From the NCBI GenBank assembly GCA_029255605.1, contig JANLJF010000062.1:1-50073 (forward strand): a stretch of DNA of 50,073 nucleotides, given 5' to 3'. The stretch is from Azovibrio restrictus (GTDB taxonomy: Bacteria > Bacteroidota > Bacteroidia > Chitinophagales > Chitinophagaceae). The notes beneath the pieces are model-generated. The model did no database searches. It saw only the letters and a list, made by a program, of their open reading frames with translations, and was not told the origin of the DNA. Position numbers and translations under genes: made by a program. Shown here piece after piece: positions 8,342-17,670 of this stretch; the stretch's first letter is position 1; the number at the start of each line of letters is the position of its first letter.

Positions 8342-8411
8342 GGTGTTTATTTAGAGTTTAGATATTAGCTTTTAGGATTTATTTTTTGTTTAGGATTTAG
8401 AAATTCGGTTT
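8342..8411. repeat. AAATCCTAAA repeats between kdsA and the four-helix-bundle gene
   Basis: On the minus strand three copies of AAATCCTAAA or a close variant occur within 70 bases, the first overlapping the kdsA stop codon. TTTAGGATTTAGAAATT at 8390-8406 also occurs at 6796-6812. No gene is present. Confidence 0.6.
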
Positions 8412-9250
8412 TAGGATTTCACCCTATACTTTACTTCCAGGTTGTGTATCTCTATCAGTGGTTTCAGGTACTCTTCCAGATCATACACACACAATTGACT
8501 GGCTGCATCGCACAGGGCTTTTTCCGGTTCAGGGTGTGTTTCTATAAATACACCATCTACACCGGCTGCTACACCGGCCCTGCCCAATACCGGCAGAAAT
8601 TCACGCGCACCACCTTTTGCATCGGCACTTGGTATGCCGTATTTGCGTATAGAGTGGGTAATATCAAACACAACCGGGTAGCCCAGCTGGCCCATATGGT
8701 AAAATGCACGTGGGTCTACCACCAGGTCGTTATAACCCATTGTGTAGCCGCGCTCTGTCAGTATGATCTTATCATTGCCTGCATCTACGCATTTGCTTAC
8801 CGGGTGTTTCATATTTTCCGGCGCCAGAAACTGGCCGTGCTTGATGTTGATAACAGCCCCCGTAGCAGCCGCAGCCTTCAGCAGGCCCGATTGCATACAC
8901 AGGTAGGCAGGTATCTGCAATACATCGCACACTTCAGCAGCAGGTGCTGCCTGGTCAGGATAGTGTATATCCGTCAGCACGGGGAAGCCAAACTGCTCTT
9001 TTATTTTCGCCAGCATCTTCACGCCTTTATCCAGGCCGGGGCCATCGTAATACTTCAGGCTGCTGCGATTGTCTTTTGTAAAAGATGACTTGTAGATGAT
9101 TTGGATATTTAACCGCTCGCCTACTTCTTTCAGCATTTCAGCGGTCTTCATCATCACGCTTTCATCCTCTATTACGCATGGTCCCGATATCAGGAAAAGC
9201 TCATCGGCACCACACTCAATATTACCTACGGCAATTTTCTTTGCGCTCAT
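8411..9250 (-). CDS. kdsA: 3-deoxy-8-phosphooctulonate synthase (Kdo-8-phosphate synthase)
   Basis: KdsA condenses phosphoenolpyruvate with D-arabinose 5-phosphate to give Kdo-8-phosphate, the first committed step of Kdo synthesis. At 279 residues it has normal length. SGPCVIEDE near residue 25 has cysteine where metal-independent E. coli-type enzymes have asparagine, so this should be the metal-dependent class. INIKHGQFLAPENM, TERGYTMGYNDLVVDPRAF and FDITHSIR are conserved active-site blocks. It begins 2 bases after kdnB stops, so it is part of the operon. No arabinose-5-phosphate isomerase gene is present in the window. Confidence 0.95.
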   Translation of the reverse strand: MSAKKIAVGNIECGADELFLISGPCVIEDESVMMKTAEMLKEVGERLNIQIIYKSSFTKDNRSSLKYYDGPGLDKGVKMLAKIKEQFGFPVLTDIHYPDQAAPAAEVCDVLQIPAYLCMQSGLLKAAAATGAVINIKHGQFLAPENMKHPVSKCVDAGNDKIILTERGYTMGYNDLVVDPRAFYHMGQLGYPVVFDITHSIRKYGIPSADAKGGAREFLPVLGRAGVAAGVDGVFIETHPEPEKALCDAASQLCVYDLEEYLKPLIEIHNLEVKYRVKS

Positions 9251-9252
9251 AA

Positions 9253-10332
9253 TTACATGCGCTTGTACAGCGCTTTTATAGTATCAATAGTTATTTTTTC
9301 TTTCCAGTCGGTACCAATGGCATGGTTCCACATATGCGGCAAGTTGTAAGCCACATGTGCCATAGCAGTTATCTGCTCATCGGTCCAGTTGTTACTCAGG
9401 CCTTGCGGCAGGGTAACATTATGCTTTTGCAGCATGGTCTTAAACTCCGCTACACCACTGGTATAGTAATCTTCCAAATGCTGGAAGGCGATACAGTTGG
9501 CATAGCAGTGCTTTTCACCCAGTATTTTAGACAGGCCGTAAGACAGTGCGTGGCATACTCCCACTTCCGAATACGTAAGGCTCAAGCCACCCATCAGCGA
9601 TGCCACCATCAGCTTATCGTCGTTCTCCGCTGTTTGGCCGGCATGATCACCCAGGTATATATCGCGGCATAGCTTCAATGATTGCTCTGCATATGCATGA
9701 CTGAATGCATTGTTCAGCATACCATTTTCCGATTCTATACAATGGATATACGTATCCATACCTGTGTAAAACCATTTATCGGTAGGCACGCTGGCTATCA
9801 GCTCCGGGTCAAGAATTACCTGGTTAAAAACCGTCCAGTCACATTTCAAACCCAGTTTCTTTTCAGGGCCTGTCAATACCGCCGTCATAGATACCTCTGC
9901 ACCCGTACCGGATATGGTTGGCACACCCAGGTGGTAAATGCCCGGTTTCTTTATCAGGTTCAGACCCTGATATAAGGTAGACGAACCTTCATTGGTAAAC
10001 ATCAGCGATATAGCTTTGGCAATATCCATAATGCTGCCACCGCCTATGCCCACCACACCGGCAGGTATGCCTTTACTATTAAGTATCTCATCGCGCAGGC
10101 TGTCTATCTGCTCTGTTGTAGGCTCATTTGGGTCTACATCTACAAAGCGTATCTCATCTCCTTCTTTTACAGGTATGCGGTCTTTCAGCGGCTTATCTGT
10201 AAAGTAGTTGTCTACTATAAAAAGTATAAAATGGTTGTTCTCCTTGCGCACGGGCTCCAGTATACCGTCCATGGTCTCGAAGCTGCCGCGGCCGTAAACT
10301 ACCTTCTCAATGTTCTTAAAATTCTTATGCAT
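9253..10332 (-). CDS. kdnB: KdnB-like iron-containing alcohol dehydrogenase (Kdo 8-oxidase step of Kdo8N synthesis)
   Basis: In Shewanella oneidensis, KdnB oxidises C8 of Kdo and KdnA then aminates it. This 359-residue protein belongs to the group III metal-dependent alcohol dehydrogenases: the nucleotide-binding GGGS at 97-100, STGAE-like SGTGAE at 141-146, and likely metal ligands D193, H197, H261 and H275 are all present. It overlaps kdnA by 8 bases upstream and is 2 bases from kdsA downstream, which is the main reason for assigning KdnB rather than a general alcohol dehydrogenase. Confidence 0.85.
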   Translation of the reverse strand: MHKNFKNIEKVVYGRGSFETMDGILEPVRKENNHFILFIVDNYFTDKPLKDRIPVKEGDEIRFVDVDPNEPTTEQIDSLRDEILNSKGIPAGVVGIGGGSIMDIAKAISLMFTNEGSSTLYQGLNLIKKPGIYHLGVPTISGTGAEVSMTAVLTGPEKKLGLKCDWTVFNQVILDPELIASVPTDKWFYTGMDTYIHCIESENGMLNNAFSHAYAEQSLKLCRDIYLGDHAGQTAENDDKLMVASLMGGLSLTYSEVGVCHALSYGLSKILGEKHCYANCIAFQHLEDYYTSGVAEFKTMLQKHNVTLPQGLSNNWTDEQITAMAHVAYNLPHMWNHAIGTDWKEKITIDTIKALYKRM

Positions 10333-11533
10333 GTGCTGTTGCTAATGCTTTTGTAACGCTCTCTGAAATTTTCGCCGCCAGTTCTTTCACCTGTTCTTCC
10401 GTCCATGTACAACGTATACCGAATGATATCAGGCGGCCTATCACATTTTGCGATTTAGGCAGGTCCAGGTTGTTATAATCCTGTGGAGCACCCAGTATTT
10501 GTATCGGCAGTTTCGATGCGGTATCCAGGTTTTTCACATGGTCCCATTGGTTGATGAAGTGGTACATGTTTTTAAACCAGTAATCAAAACCAACAACGCC
10601 ATCATTATTAAAAGCATCTACCACGCGCTGGGCTGCTTCCGGTGTTTCCATCAGCAGGTTCAGGAAGGTGGCAGAATCGCCATCCGGGTCTGCTATCGTT
10701 GCAAAACCAATACCCGGCGTTGCAGACAGCAGTTCCGTCAGCATCTTTTTATACTTACGGTTAGCAGCCAGTACCTGCGGCACGCGGCGTGTTTGCGCTA
10801 CGGCTACCGCGGCGTTCAGCTCACCTATACGGTAGTTGAAGCCCAGTACCGGGTGCGGCTCCATACCACGCTTAGCACCTACATGAGAGTGGCCGTGGTC
10901 TGAATAGTACTCTGCTTTTTTATAAACTTCTTCATCATTCGTTACCAATATACCACCCTCGCCCGCTGTAGCTATCTTAAAGAAGTCGAACGAGAAGGCA
11001 CCTGCTTTACCCCACAGTCCGGCAGCCTTGCCTTTGTACGATGCTGCAAATGCTTGTCCTGCATCATCTACCAGTGTCAGGTTGTGCTCGTTTATCACTT
11101 CCATAATGCTATCCATATCGGCAGCACTACCACACATATGCACCAGGCACACACCTTTTGTTTTGGGGGTAATGGCTTTACGGATGCCCTCAGCGCTCAG
11201 GCACAGGGTTTCATCCAGCTCTGCAAATACCGGCAGCGCACCGATGAACAGTACGGCTTCTATTGTAGCTATAAATGTAAATGGAGGAACAATCACCTCA
11301 TCGCCTGCACCAATACCTGCCGCAGCCAGGGCCGTAATAACAGCTGTAGAACCGCTGCTGGTGGCCAGTGCATATTTAGCGCCGGTTATCTTTTTTGCTT
11401 CTTCTTCAAATTCTTTGGCTTTCCAGTGGCCGTTGCGTTGTGCATCGTGGCCATAGCGAAACAGGATACCTGTTTCCAATACATCATTTACCTCTTTACG
11501 CTCTTCTGCTCCAAATAGTTCGGTACCGGGCAT
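10325..11533 (-). CDS. kdnA: KdnA-like PLP-dependent aminotransferase (8-amino-Kdo synthesis)
   Basis: A DegT/DnrJ/EryC1-type sugar aminotransferase of 402 residues. The PLP lysine is K186 in SFDFFKIATAGEGG, the ring-stacking aspartate lies in LVDDAGQAF, and SSGSTAV is the phosphate loop. The N-terminus MPGTELFG, the block VHMCGSAADMD and YSDHGHSHVG look like the KdnA enzyme of Shewanella, which transaminates 8-oxo-Kdo to Kdo8N with glutamate. It is the first gene of the operon; TAGTTTTG at 11553-11560 (minus strand) is a -7 box about 20 bases before the ATG. The 8-base overlap with kdnB shows the two steps are tightly linked. Confidence 0.87.
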   Translation of the reverse strand: MPGTELFGAEERKEVNDVLETGILFRYGHDAQRNGHWKAKEFEEEAKKITGAKYALATSSGSTAVITALAAAGIGAGDEVIVPPFTFIATIEAVLFIGALPVFAELDETLCLSAEGIRKAITPKTKGVCLVHMCGSAADMDSIMEVINEHNLTLVDDAGQAFAASYKGKAAGLWGKAGAFSFDFFKIATAGEGGILVTNDEEVYKKAEYYSDHGHSHVGAKRGMEPHPVLGFNYRIGELNAAVAVAQTRRVPQVLAANRKYKKMLTELLSATPGIGFATIADPDGDSATFLNLLMETPEAAQRVVDAFNNDGVVGFDYWFKNMYHFINQWDHVKNLDTASKLPIQILGAPQDYNNLDLPKSQNVIGRLISFGIRCTWTEEQVKELAAKISESVTKALATAHA

Positions 11534-11552
11534 GTGTAGAAAATTTAGATGG

Positions 11553-11560
11553 CAAAACTA
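11553..11560 (-). promoter_or_regulatory. -7 promoter box of the kdn/kds operon
   Basis: TAGTTTTG on the minus strand fits TAnnTTTG exactly and lies 20 bases before the kdnA ATG. I see no convincing TTG at -33. Confidence 0.45.
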
Positions 11561-11664
11561 CTGATTTAAACCGAGAGGGTAAACCCTAATACTTTGTTAT
11601 AATCATAGTTTTACATCCTTGAAAATGAATTATATAGTATTTTAACACATGTAAATTCACCTGC

Positions 11665-12447
11665 TTGAAAACATCTATCGGCAAACGATTCATCTTAGCA
11701 TCAGTACTGCTTATTTGCTGCTTCAAGGCTTCGGTTGGATTCGATAACACCACGTACGATATTCAATCCTTTGAAGGCAAAAAAGAAAAGTTGCTGATAA
11801 GGGATACTCATTCCGAAACGATTATAGTTATTCATAAATCTGATACACTAACCTTTTATGGGAATAAGCATGGCATAAGGGATGTAAAACTTTTGAATCC
11901 ATACTTCCTGCAAATAACGTATGGAATGCCTGGTGGCAGCGAAGTAAAATGCAGAGCTATCGTCGTCGTCTGCATCTACAATAATAAACTGCACATACCT
12001 ATCCCTGTTTTCACTACAGTAGAAAGCTTTGTACATAATATGTTCTATGACTTTCATGGTATAAACCTTAAGATTGAGAAAGACCCTTTATTCAAATTCA
12101 AGCTCACCGTAAAAGAGCACATTTTTGTTCGCGACTTAGATGATTCTTCTAAAATATTGTACGATGAAAAAATAGCCACAACAGTAAAATTCGATACGGC
12201 CACAAACCTATTCTATAATAGAAGGGAAAACCTGAATAAGCAATATAAAGTTTTGAAAGAACGCACTACTAATGCAGACGTCGAAGAAATGATTTCGGTA
12301 AAAGGAGAGTTGCCGGTATTAAAACTAAATAATCCCAAGTGTAAAGAATGCGATGATGGGGCTTTGTACCTATACTACAACAAAAACTGGTTTGAAGAAT
12401 TAGCTGCTTATGATAACATAAGCAGGCTGGGTAGCCTAACCTATTAG
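11665..12447 (+). CDS. Secreted protein of unknown function
   Basis: A 260-residue protein starting at TTG 11665; the nearby ATG at 11649 is followed at once by a stop. The N-terminus has a basic start, a hydrophobic stretch (FILASVLLICC) and a cleavage-like region near SVGF, so export is likely. The rest is mixed beta-type sequence with lysine-rich stretches and a late CKECDDG that might be a metal or disulfide site. I recognise no family. It is the only plus-strand gene between the Kdo operon and waaA, and ends 9 bases from the convergent waaA stop. The rare start codon makes the exact N-terminus uncertain. Confidence 0.6.
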   Translation: MKTSIGKRFILASVLLICCFKASVGFDNTTYDIQSFEGKKEKLLIRDTHSETIIVIHKSDTLTFYGNKHGIRDVKLLNPYFLQITYGMPGGSEVKCRAIVVVCIYNNKLHIPIPVFTTVESFVHNMFYDFHGINLKIEKDPLFKFKLTVKEHIFVRDLDDSSKILYDEKIATTVKFDTATNLFYNRRENLNKQYKVLKERTTNADVEEMISVKGELPVLKLNNPKCKECDDGALYLYYNKNWFEELAAYDNISRLGSLTY

Positions 12448-12455
12448 CGTTTTAA

Positions 12456-13703
12456 TTACAGGAATTTATCGCCCAATACACTCATTATCTTATCCGTAGC
12501 ACCGGCTTGCCCTGCTACATATGCCTGTATGGCTTTATGCATAGATAACCGCCTCTTATCATCTTCCATCAATTTCCGCAATAGGCTATTAAAATGTTCC
12601 TTCTCGCTTATGGGAAATGCATACAACCTGGATACCAACGCTTTCGCTTCCACAAACTTATCATACTCCGGGCCAAAGAATACAGGCAGCCCAAATACTG
12701 CGGGCTCCAGTACATTATGTATTCCGCCCTTCTGAAAACCGCCGCCCACAAAGGCTATATCTCCATACCTGTAAAGGCTTGAAAGCATACCTATATTGTC
12801 AATTATCAAAACGCGGTGCCCTGTATGAGATGTCGGCAGTTGTGAATAAATAGTATTTGTATCCTGAAACATCTCATCTAACTGTTCGATGTGCTTATCA
12901 TCTATTTCATGCGGTGCAATTATCATTTTCCAGTCGTCAGGTAAAATATGCAACGCTTCCCTCAGTACCATTTCATCGCCCGGCCATGTACTGCCCGCTA
13001 TCAGCAATTTACTGTCTCCTTTAAAACGCTCTATCAGTTCGTATTGCTTAGCGTTCGCTGCTATCTGCGCTACTCTATCGTAGCGGGTATCGCCCGATAT
13101 AGCTACGTTGGTGGTGATGCCTATACCACCCAGTAATTGTTTTGAATTTTCGTCCTGCACAAAAATGTAAGCAAATGACTTAAGTATTTTTCTAAACAAG
13201 CCACCATACCCTTTAAAGAACGGCTGCGAAGAACGGAAAGCCGCAGAGATCAGTACCGTAGGCACGCCCTGTTTTTTCAATTGGTTCAGGTAATGATACC
13301 AGAATTCATACTTTACAAAAATGGCCAGTGAAGGGTTCACTAATTCTATAAACTGTTTTGCATTGCCTGCCCCATCCATCGGCAGGTAAAACACATAATC
13401 TGCACCATCATAATCTTGACGTATCTCGTATCCCGAAGGCGAAAAAAAGGTGAGCACTATCTTATAGCCGGGATACTGCGCTTTGATGGCTTCTATAACA
13501 GGACGCCCCTGTTCAAATTCTCCCAGCGATGCACAATGCACCCAGATACGTTTCTCGTTCTTGCCTTGCATGGCATTCGCCATCTGCCCGAAAATACCCC
13601 TTCTGCCGCGTAGCCATTTGCGCGCCTTTTCATTAAAAAGAGACGCAAGCCTTATACCCAGCGCGTATAAGGCAAGAAATGTATTATAGAGAAAAACCTG
13701 CAC
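12456..13703 (-). CDS. waaA: 3-deoxy-D-manno-octulosonic acid transferase (Kdo transferase)
   Basis: WaaA moves Kdo, or here perhaps Kdo8N, from its CMP form onto lipid A precursor at the inner membrane. The 415-residue protein is a GT-B enzyme: an N-terminal hydrophobic anchor (about 1-23), the catalytic glutamate E62 in SLGEFEQG, KYEFWYHYL in the acceptor domain, GSTWPGDE and FVGGGFQKGGIHNVLEPA in the CMP-binding C-terminal domain. It follows the DUF3857 pair by 22 bases and is probably transcribed with them. Its substrate is presumably made by the operon 1 kb further on, on the same strand. Confidence 0.93.
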   Translation of the reverse strand: MQVFLYNTFLALYALGIRLASLFNEKARKWLRGRRGIFGQMANAMQGKNEKRIWVHCASLGEFEQGRPVIEAIKAQYPGYKIVLTFFSPSGYEIRQDYDGADYVFYLPMDGAGNAKQFIELVNPSLAIFVKYEFWYHYLNQLKKQGVPTVLISAAFRSSQPFFKGYGGLFRKILKSFAYIFVQDENSKQLLGGIGITTNVAISGDTRYDRVAQIAANAKQYELIERFKGDSKLLIAGSTWPGDEMVLREALHILPDDWKMIIAPHEIDDKHIEQLDEMFQDTNTIYSQLPTSHTGHRVLIIDNIGMLSSLYRYGDIAFVGGGFQKGGIHNVLEPAVFGLPVFFGPEYDKFVEAKALVSRLYAFPISEKEHFNSLLRKLMEDDKRRLSMHKAIQAYVAGQAGATDKIMSVLGDKFL

Positions 13704-13725
13704 GTAATTAGTTTATCCGGCCGGG

Positions 13726-15639
13726 TTAGCTTTCTTTTTTCACAAGCACCACCTTTTCTGTAACACGGCCGGCATTATTGGCAAACTTAACAAATTGACT
13801 GTATAATTCAGGCTGGTACACACCGTCTATTTGCCTGTACCTGCGTATTACCGTCAAAGTATTACCGTTCTCAAAGCTTGGTGTATATTCATATTCCCCA
13901 AAAGGATGTTTCACTGTTATCGTTTTGGGCAGGTGTTCGGCCTCGTATTTACCTTCTAATGTTATTACTGTTGTATCTACTATTTCATAACCCTCACGTA
14001 TGCTAAATGGCTTAACCCTGTTCTCATCGGGTATTAATGTTGCAATATTTATATCCGTTATTACGGGGTCGAAGAAAATACGTTTACCCGAATTGGTCAC
14101 TACTGATGTGCCATTGATATGTAATGTTTCATTGACCGTTGGTAGTTTTCTTACCGACTGAATATTGTATTCATGTTTCTCAACTTTATAGGCAGGCAAA
14201 TTAAAAATTCCATTCAGCAACTTTTCCTTATCTCTGCTGGTACCGGTTCTTAATATTATATCGGCCTTATAGCCAAAACTACCACACTGCATTATGGCTG
14301 CGCCACCTGTCAATTCTCCACTTTCTTTCATTTTTAGTTGCACTTTACGCACCACTTTATTATCAGCAAATGAGTAGTGAGGTGTTCGCACTACAGTACC
14401 TCCGGATGGTGTTATCAGCAGCACATGCCTGTCGTGTGTAAAATCGGATAAATAACCGGCAGGCAGCTCGCCACTGGTGCATTCCAGCCACACGGTATCT
14501 TTTTGTATCGGCACACATAGTATCACATGGTTGAATACATTTGACGCCAGATCCGGGTCCATTTGCACAGCATTACTCCTTCCTGCGTACACCAATGCCT
14601 GATAAGCGGGTATTCCTGCTTCTTTCAGCAATGCCATCATATAGTTGCTCAATGCCTTACAATCTCCATAACCTGTTTTGGAAACAAATGCAGCATCCAA
14701 AGTTTGCCAGCCGCCTATGCCAAGTTGGATGCTTACGTATCGCGTATATTTTTGCAAGTACCTATACAGCACATCCACTTTCTCCCTGGCACTACGGCAT
14801 GTATCCGTAAGTTGATGCACCGTTGCCTTCCTTTCCTCGGGCAATACATCCCGCTCTTTATTCAAGTCGTAATAGAACTTACCAAACCCATTCCAGTTTT
14901 GCATGGTTCCGGCTACACCTCCCATTTCCAGCTTATTAGTACTAAAAACCACAGCAGGCAATGGATAGGTTTCACGTACGGCAAAAGCATCTCTTTTTGT
15001 GGCTGGCAGGTTGGCTACAGTTATTGAAAATACAGTTTGTTCGCCTACTGTTTTAAGCTGTGGTTGTTCTGCTATGTGATACAGTTTATACTTTATATCC
15101 TGCCCTGCGGGATAATTCATTTCCAGAGTTACATGCTCTACGGCACAATTATAATCAGGTTGCAACTCCCAGTCAAGTATAAAAAAGAAAGAGGAAACTC
15201 TTCGCTCTATTTCATATTCTACGGTGTAAGGGTAATTCGCATAATGAAAATCAAACGATTTATACCTCGTATCAACCACAAACCCTTCTCCATATACCGC
15301 TATATCCTGCATATCACGCCTTTTTGCGCGTTTTATTTCCTTGCCCGCCCTGTCGTATAGTGTCGCTTTTATTTCCTCTATCGTTACCAGTTTATCATAA
15401 TACTCCTCTATTCTGCCTGCATCTGCACCTTTATCATCCATCACAGTTACAGCTACTTTTTCATAGGTATATATTTCTGTAGGCGACATTACTTTTACCT
15501 TTATATCCCTATTCCGTATTACGGCATTCGCCTGTTTAAGAATCGCTGGCGAAATATTAGCTACGTTGTAATCCGTTCGCTCTCCTGCATGGCAAAATAT
15601 GGTCGCTAGCAGCGTGGCAAGCAGTAATATAGGTCGCAT
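13726..15639 (-). CDS. Secreted DUF3857/transglutaminase-like protein with Cys-His-Glu active site
   Basis: The 637-residue protein has a signal peptide (to about CHAG), a DUF3857 beta domain (roughly 30-280) and a transglutaminase-like domain (about 285-410). The catalytic cysteine is C327 in GYGDCKAL, the histidine H371 in FNHVIL, and the third residue is E386 in WLECTS where aspartate is usual. A beta-rich C-terminal domain follows. Such proteins are common in Bacteroidota periplasm; the reaction is unknown, with peptide hydrolysis or cross-linking possible. Its ATG overlaps the stop of the upstream paralogue by one base (TAATG), so the two are translated in step. Confidence 0.8.
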   Translation of the reverse strand: MRPILLLATLLATIFCHAGERTDYNVANISPAILKQANAVIRNRDIKVKVMSPTEIYTYEKVAVTVMDDKGADAGRIEEYYDKLVTIEEIKATLYDRAGKEIKRAKRRDMQDIAVYGEGFVVDTRYKSFDFHYANYPYTVEYEIERRVSSFFFILDWELQPDYNCAVEHVTLEMNYPAGQDIKYKLYHIAEQPQLKTVGEQTVFSITVANLPATKRDAFAVRETYPLPAVVFSTNKLEMGGVAGTMQNWNGFGKFYYDLNKERDVLPEERKATVHQLTDTCRSAREKVDVLYRYLQKYTRYVSIQLGIGGWQTLDAAFVSKTGYGDCKALSNYMMALLKEAGIPAYQALVYAGRSNAVQMDPDLASNVFNHVILCVPIQKDTVWLECTSGELPAGYLSDFTHDRHVLLITPSGGTVVRTPHYSFADNKVVRKVQLKMKESGELTGGAAIMQCGSFGYKADIILRTGTSRDKEKLLNGIFNLPAYKVEKHEYNIQSVRKLPTVNETLHINGTSVVTNSGKRIFFDPVITDINIATLIPDENRVKPFSIREGYEIVDTTVITLEGKYEAEHLPKTITVKHPFGEYEYTPSFENGNTLTVIRRYRQIDGVYQPELYSQFVKFANNAGRVTEKVVLVKKES

Positions 15640-17636
15640 TAACTTTTGCTTTTTAAAACAAGAACATGGTTTAGCTCCGTCAGTACTTTTTCGTAAAATT
15701 GGCTAAGCAATTCATATTCGGACGGCGTAAAAAAGGTTTCTGTACGTTTCAACTGCGCGGTAATAGAAAGAAAATTCGTTTCCTTGCTATAATTTATCAG
15801 GTGGCGAAAGGTTATTTTATCCTCAAAATTCACTTTTACAGATTTAGGTAATTCTTCCAGTTCCATATTCTCCGGCAACTGCAGGCTCATTACATAGCTT
15901 TCATCTTCTTGCAGTAGCATTTCTACCGGCATCAGGCGCTTCATGGGCTTGTATGGGTTGGTTGATACAAGCCTCAATTGGTCAGCATTCAAATAAAACA
16001 CATCGAAAGGCTTTTCAAACTTTTTAGATATCGTACATCTGAATATCAGGTTTGTATCAGGATCAGCACTGTTTTCTATTGTGATCTTTGATACTTCCCC
16101 TCCGTCATTCATCATTTCGATACGGCTATTGAGAAGGCCGGCCAGTTTTACAGAATCTTCATCCAAAAGCTTCCGCATAAACCGCGACTGGTTCATACCC
16201 AGGTGCTGCGTTACCTGCATAACCATGCTATTACGGGTAAACTCCGTTACCTTGATAGCAAATACGCTCTTTTCCCGGTTCTGCTTGCTGCTGATAATTG
16301 CATAGTCACCATCTTCATCTATCACCCTTGCATAGCCAGTATAGCAGTAGTAGGGCAACCGGCCAAAGGCGTTGTATTTACTACTGGCATCCAGAAAATA
16401 TTTTGTACCCCCTATGTTGGCTACACACACTGTATGATTGAAATTATTGTACATAGGGTATGCATGATACGCCTTCGGCCTTCCCCATGTACTCAATATT
16501 ACGGGCGATGCCCGGATACCCGCTTTTCGCAACATGGCTACCAATAACAGGTTTACCTCTGCTGCATCTCCATCTTTCGATGTAAATACTTTTTCAATAT
16601 CCCTTTGAGGGTTGATAGAAATACTATCACTACAGCGAATATTATTGCACACATACCGGTATATGCTCTTAGCATTTGCCAGTTTATCCGTTTGCTGCGC
16701 GGTAATGCTACTGACTGTTTGATCTAAAAAGTTGTTGTCATACTCCAGCTGTTTCCCAAACTTTTTTCTTGATAGCAGTTCCCTGGTATATTCTTTCCAT
16801 AGCTTTTTGAGCCCGGCACTATCCAGCATCGACACATTAGCATCCGGTGATTGTATTTGCACTTCTACTTTTTCAGCATAATCTGCCACATTTCCTGCAT
16901 GTGGCTCTTGCCGCATAGCAGGCACATTTCTTCTGCCCCACAGCATATAGGCATTACGCTCGCTGGGATGATCTATAGATAAAGTATACGCTTCGGAAGA
17001 AGCATAGTCTGCTTCTTTTTTTGAATTAAAATGTTTGAACGTAGGTGTGGATTGTGTGACATATGCAAATGGATAGCCTCTTGGTATTGTCACTTCATAT
17101 TCTGTCCTCAATGTAGGATATTCATTCTGAAAATACCACGATGGCAACAACATAACTGCCGCTGTATACACCTCGTAAGAATACTCGAAAATAGAACCCA
17201 CTTTTACCTGTGGCAATGCAAATTTGAACTCATGATAGCCATTGCCCAGGTCTGTATTGTATATAGCCGATTTCTCAAGCGGTATCTGTACTATCTGCCC
17301 GTTATTCAAATTATATGTAGCAACTTTTACGTTGCTCACATAGCCGGTCATAGCTGTGCTGCGGTAAAATTCAGATATATTAGCCTCATCTACCGCATCA
17401 GCTTTCAGCACCTTCAGCATGCGTCTCACTTTATATACCTGCATATAGCGATTGGCTATTTCCGCTATTTCTATACTACCTTTTTCATAAAGCACTACCG
17501 CACTCGCATCTGTATCAGACAAATAAACATCTTCGGCAATGTATTTTTTAACAAAATCATTATCGACTTCTTGTGCGTCAGATGGCACAGTAAAAACAAA
17601 TACGCATAGAAGGGCCAGCGATAGGAATCGTTTCAT
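15639..17636 (-). CDS. Secreted DUF3857/transglutaminase-like protein lacking the catalytic cysteine
   Basis: A 665-residue paralogue of the next gene with the same order: signal peptide ending near SDAQ, DUF3857 domain (about 50-280), transglutaminase-like domain (about 310-430) and a C-terminal beta domain. At the cysteine position it has alanine (A358 in KDGDAAEVNLLL), while H401 (FNHTV) and D416 (FLDAS) remain. It is therefore probably not an enzyme of the usual kind and may bind substrate or partner. It is the first gene of the set leading to the second DUF3857 gene and waaA. Confidence 0.8.
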   Translation of the reverse strand: MKRFLSLALLCVFVFTVPSDAQEVDNDFVKKYIAEDVYLSDTDASAVVLYEKGSIEIAEIANRYMQVYKVRRMLKVLKADAVDEANISEFYRSTAMTGYVSNVKVATYNLNNGQIVQIPLEKSAIYNTDLGNGYHEFKFALPQVKVGSIFEYSYEVYTAAVMLLPSWYFQNEYPTLRTEYEVTIPRGYPFAYVTQSTPTFKHFNSKKEADYASSEAYTLSIDHPSERNAYMLWGRRNVPAMRQEPHAGNVADYAEKVEVQIQSPDANVSMLDSAGLKKLWKEYTRELLSRKKFGKQLEYDNNFLDQTVSSITAQQTDKLANAKSIYRYVCNNIRCSDSISINPQRDIEKVFTSKDGDAAEVNLLLVAMLRKAGIRASPVILSTWGRPKAYHAYPMYNNFNHTVCVANIGGTKYFLDASSKYNAFGRLPYYCYTGYARVIDEDGDYAIISSKQNREKSVFAIKVTEFTRNSMVMQVTQHLGMNQSRFMRKLLDEDSVKLAGLLNSRIEMMNDGGEVSKITIENSADPDTNLIFRCTISKKFEKPFDVFYLNADQLRLVSTNPYKPMKRLMPVEMLLQEDESYVMSLQLPENMELEELPKSVKVNFEDKITFRHLINYSKETNFLSITAQLKRTETFFTPSEYELLSQFYEKVLTELNHVLVLKSKS

Positions 17637-17670
17637 AGGATTTAAATTTGGGGCGTAAAATATAAACTTC

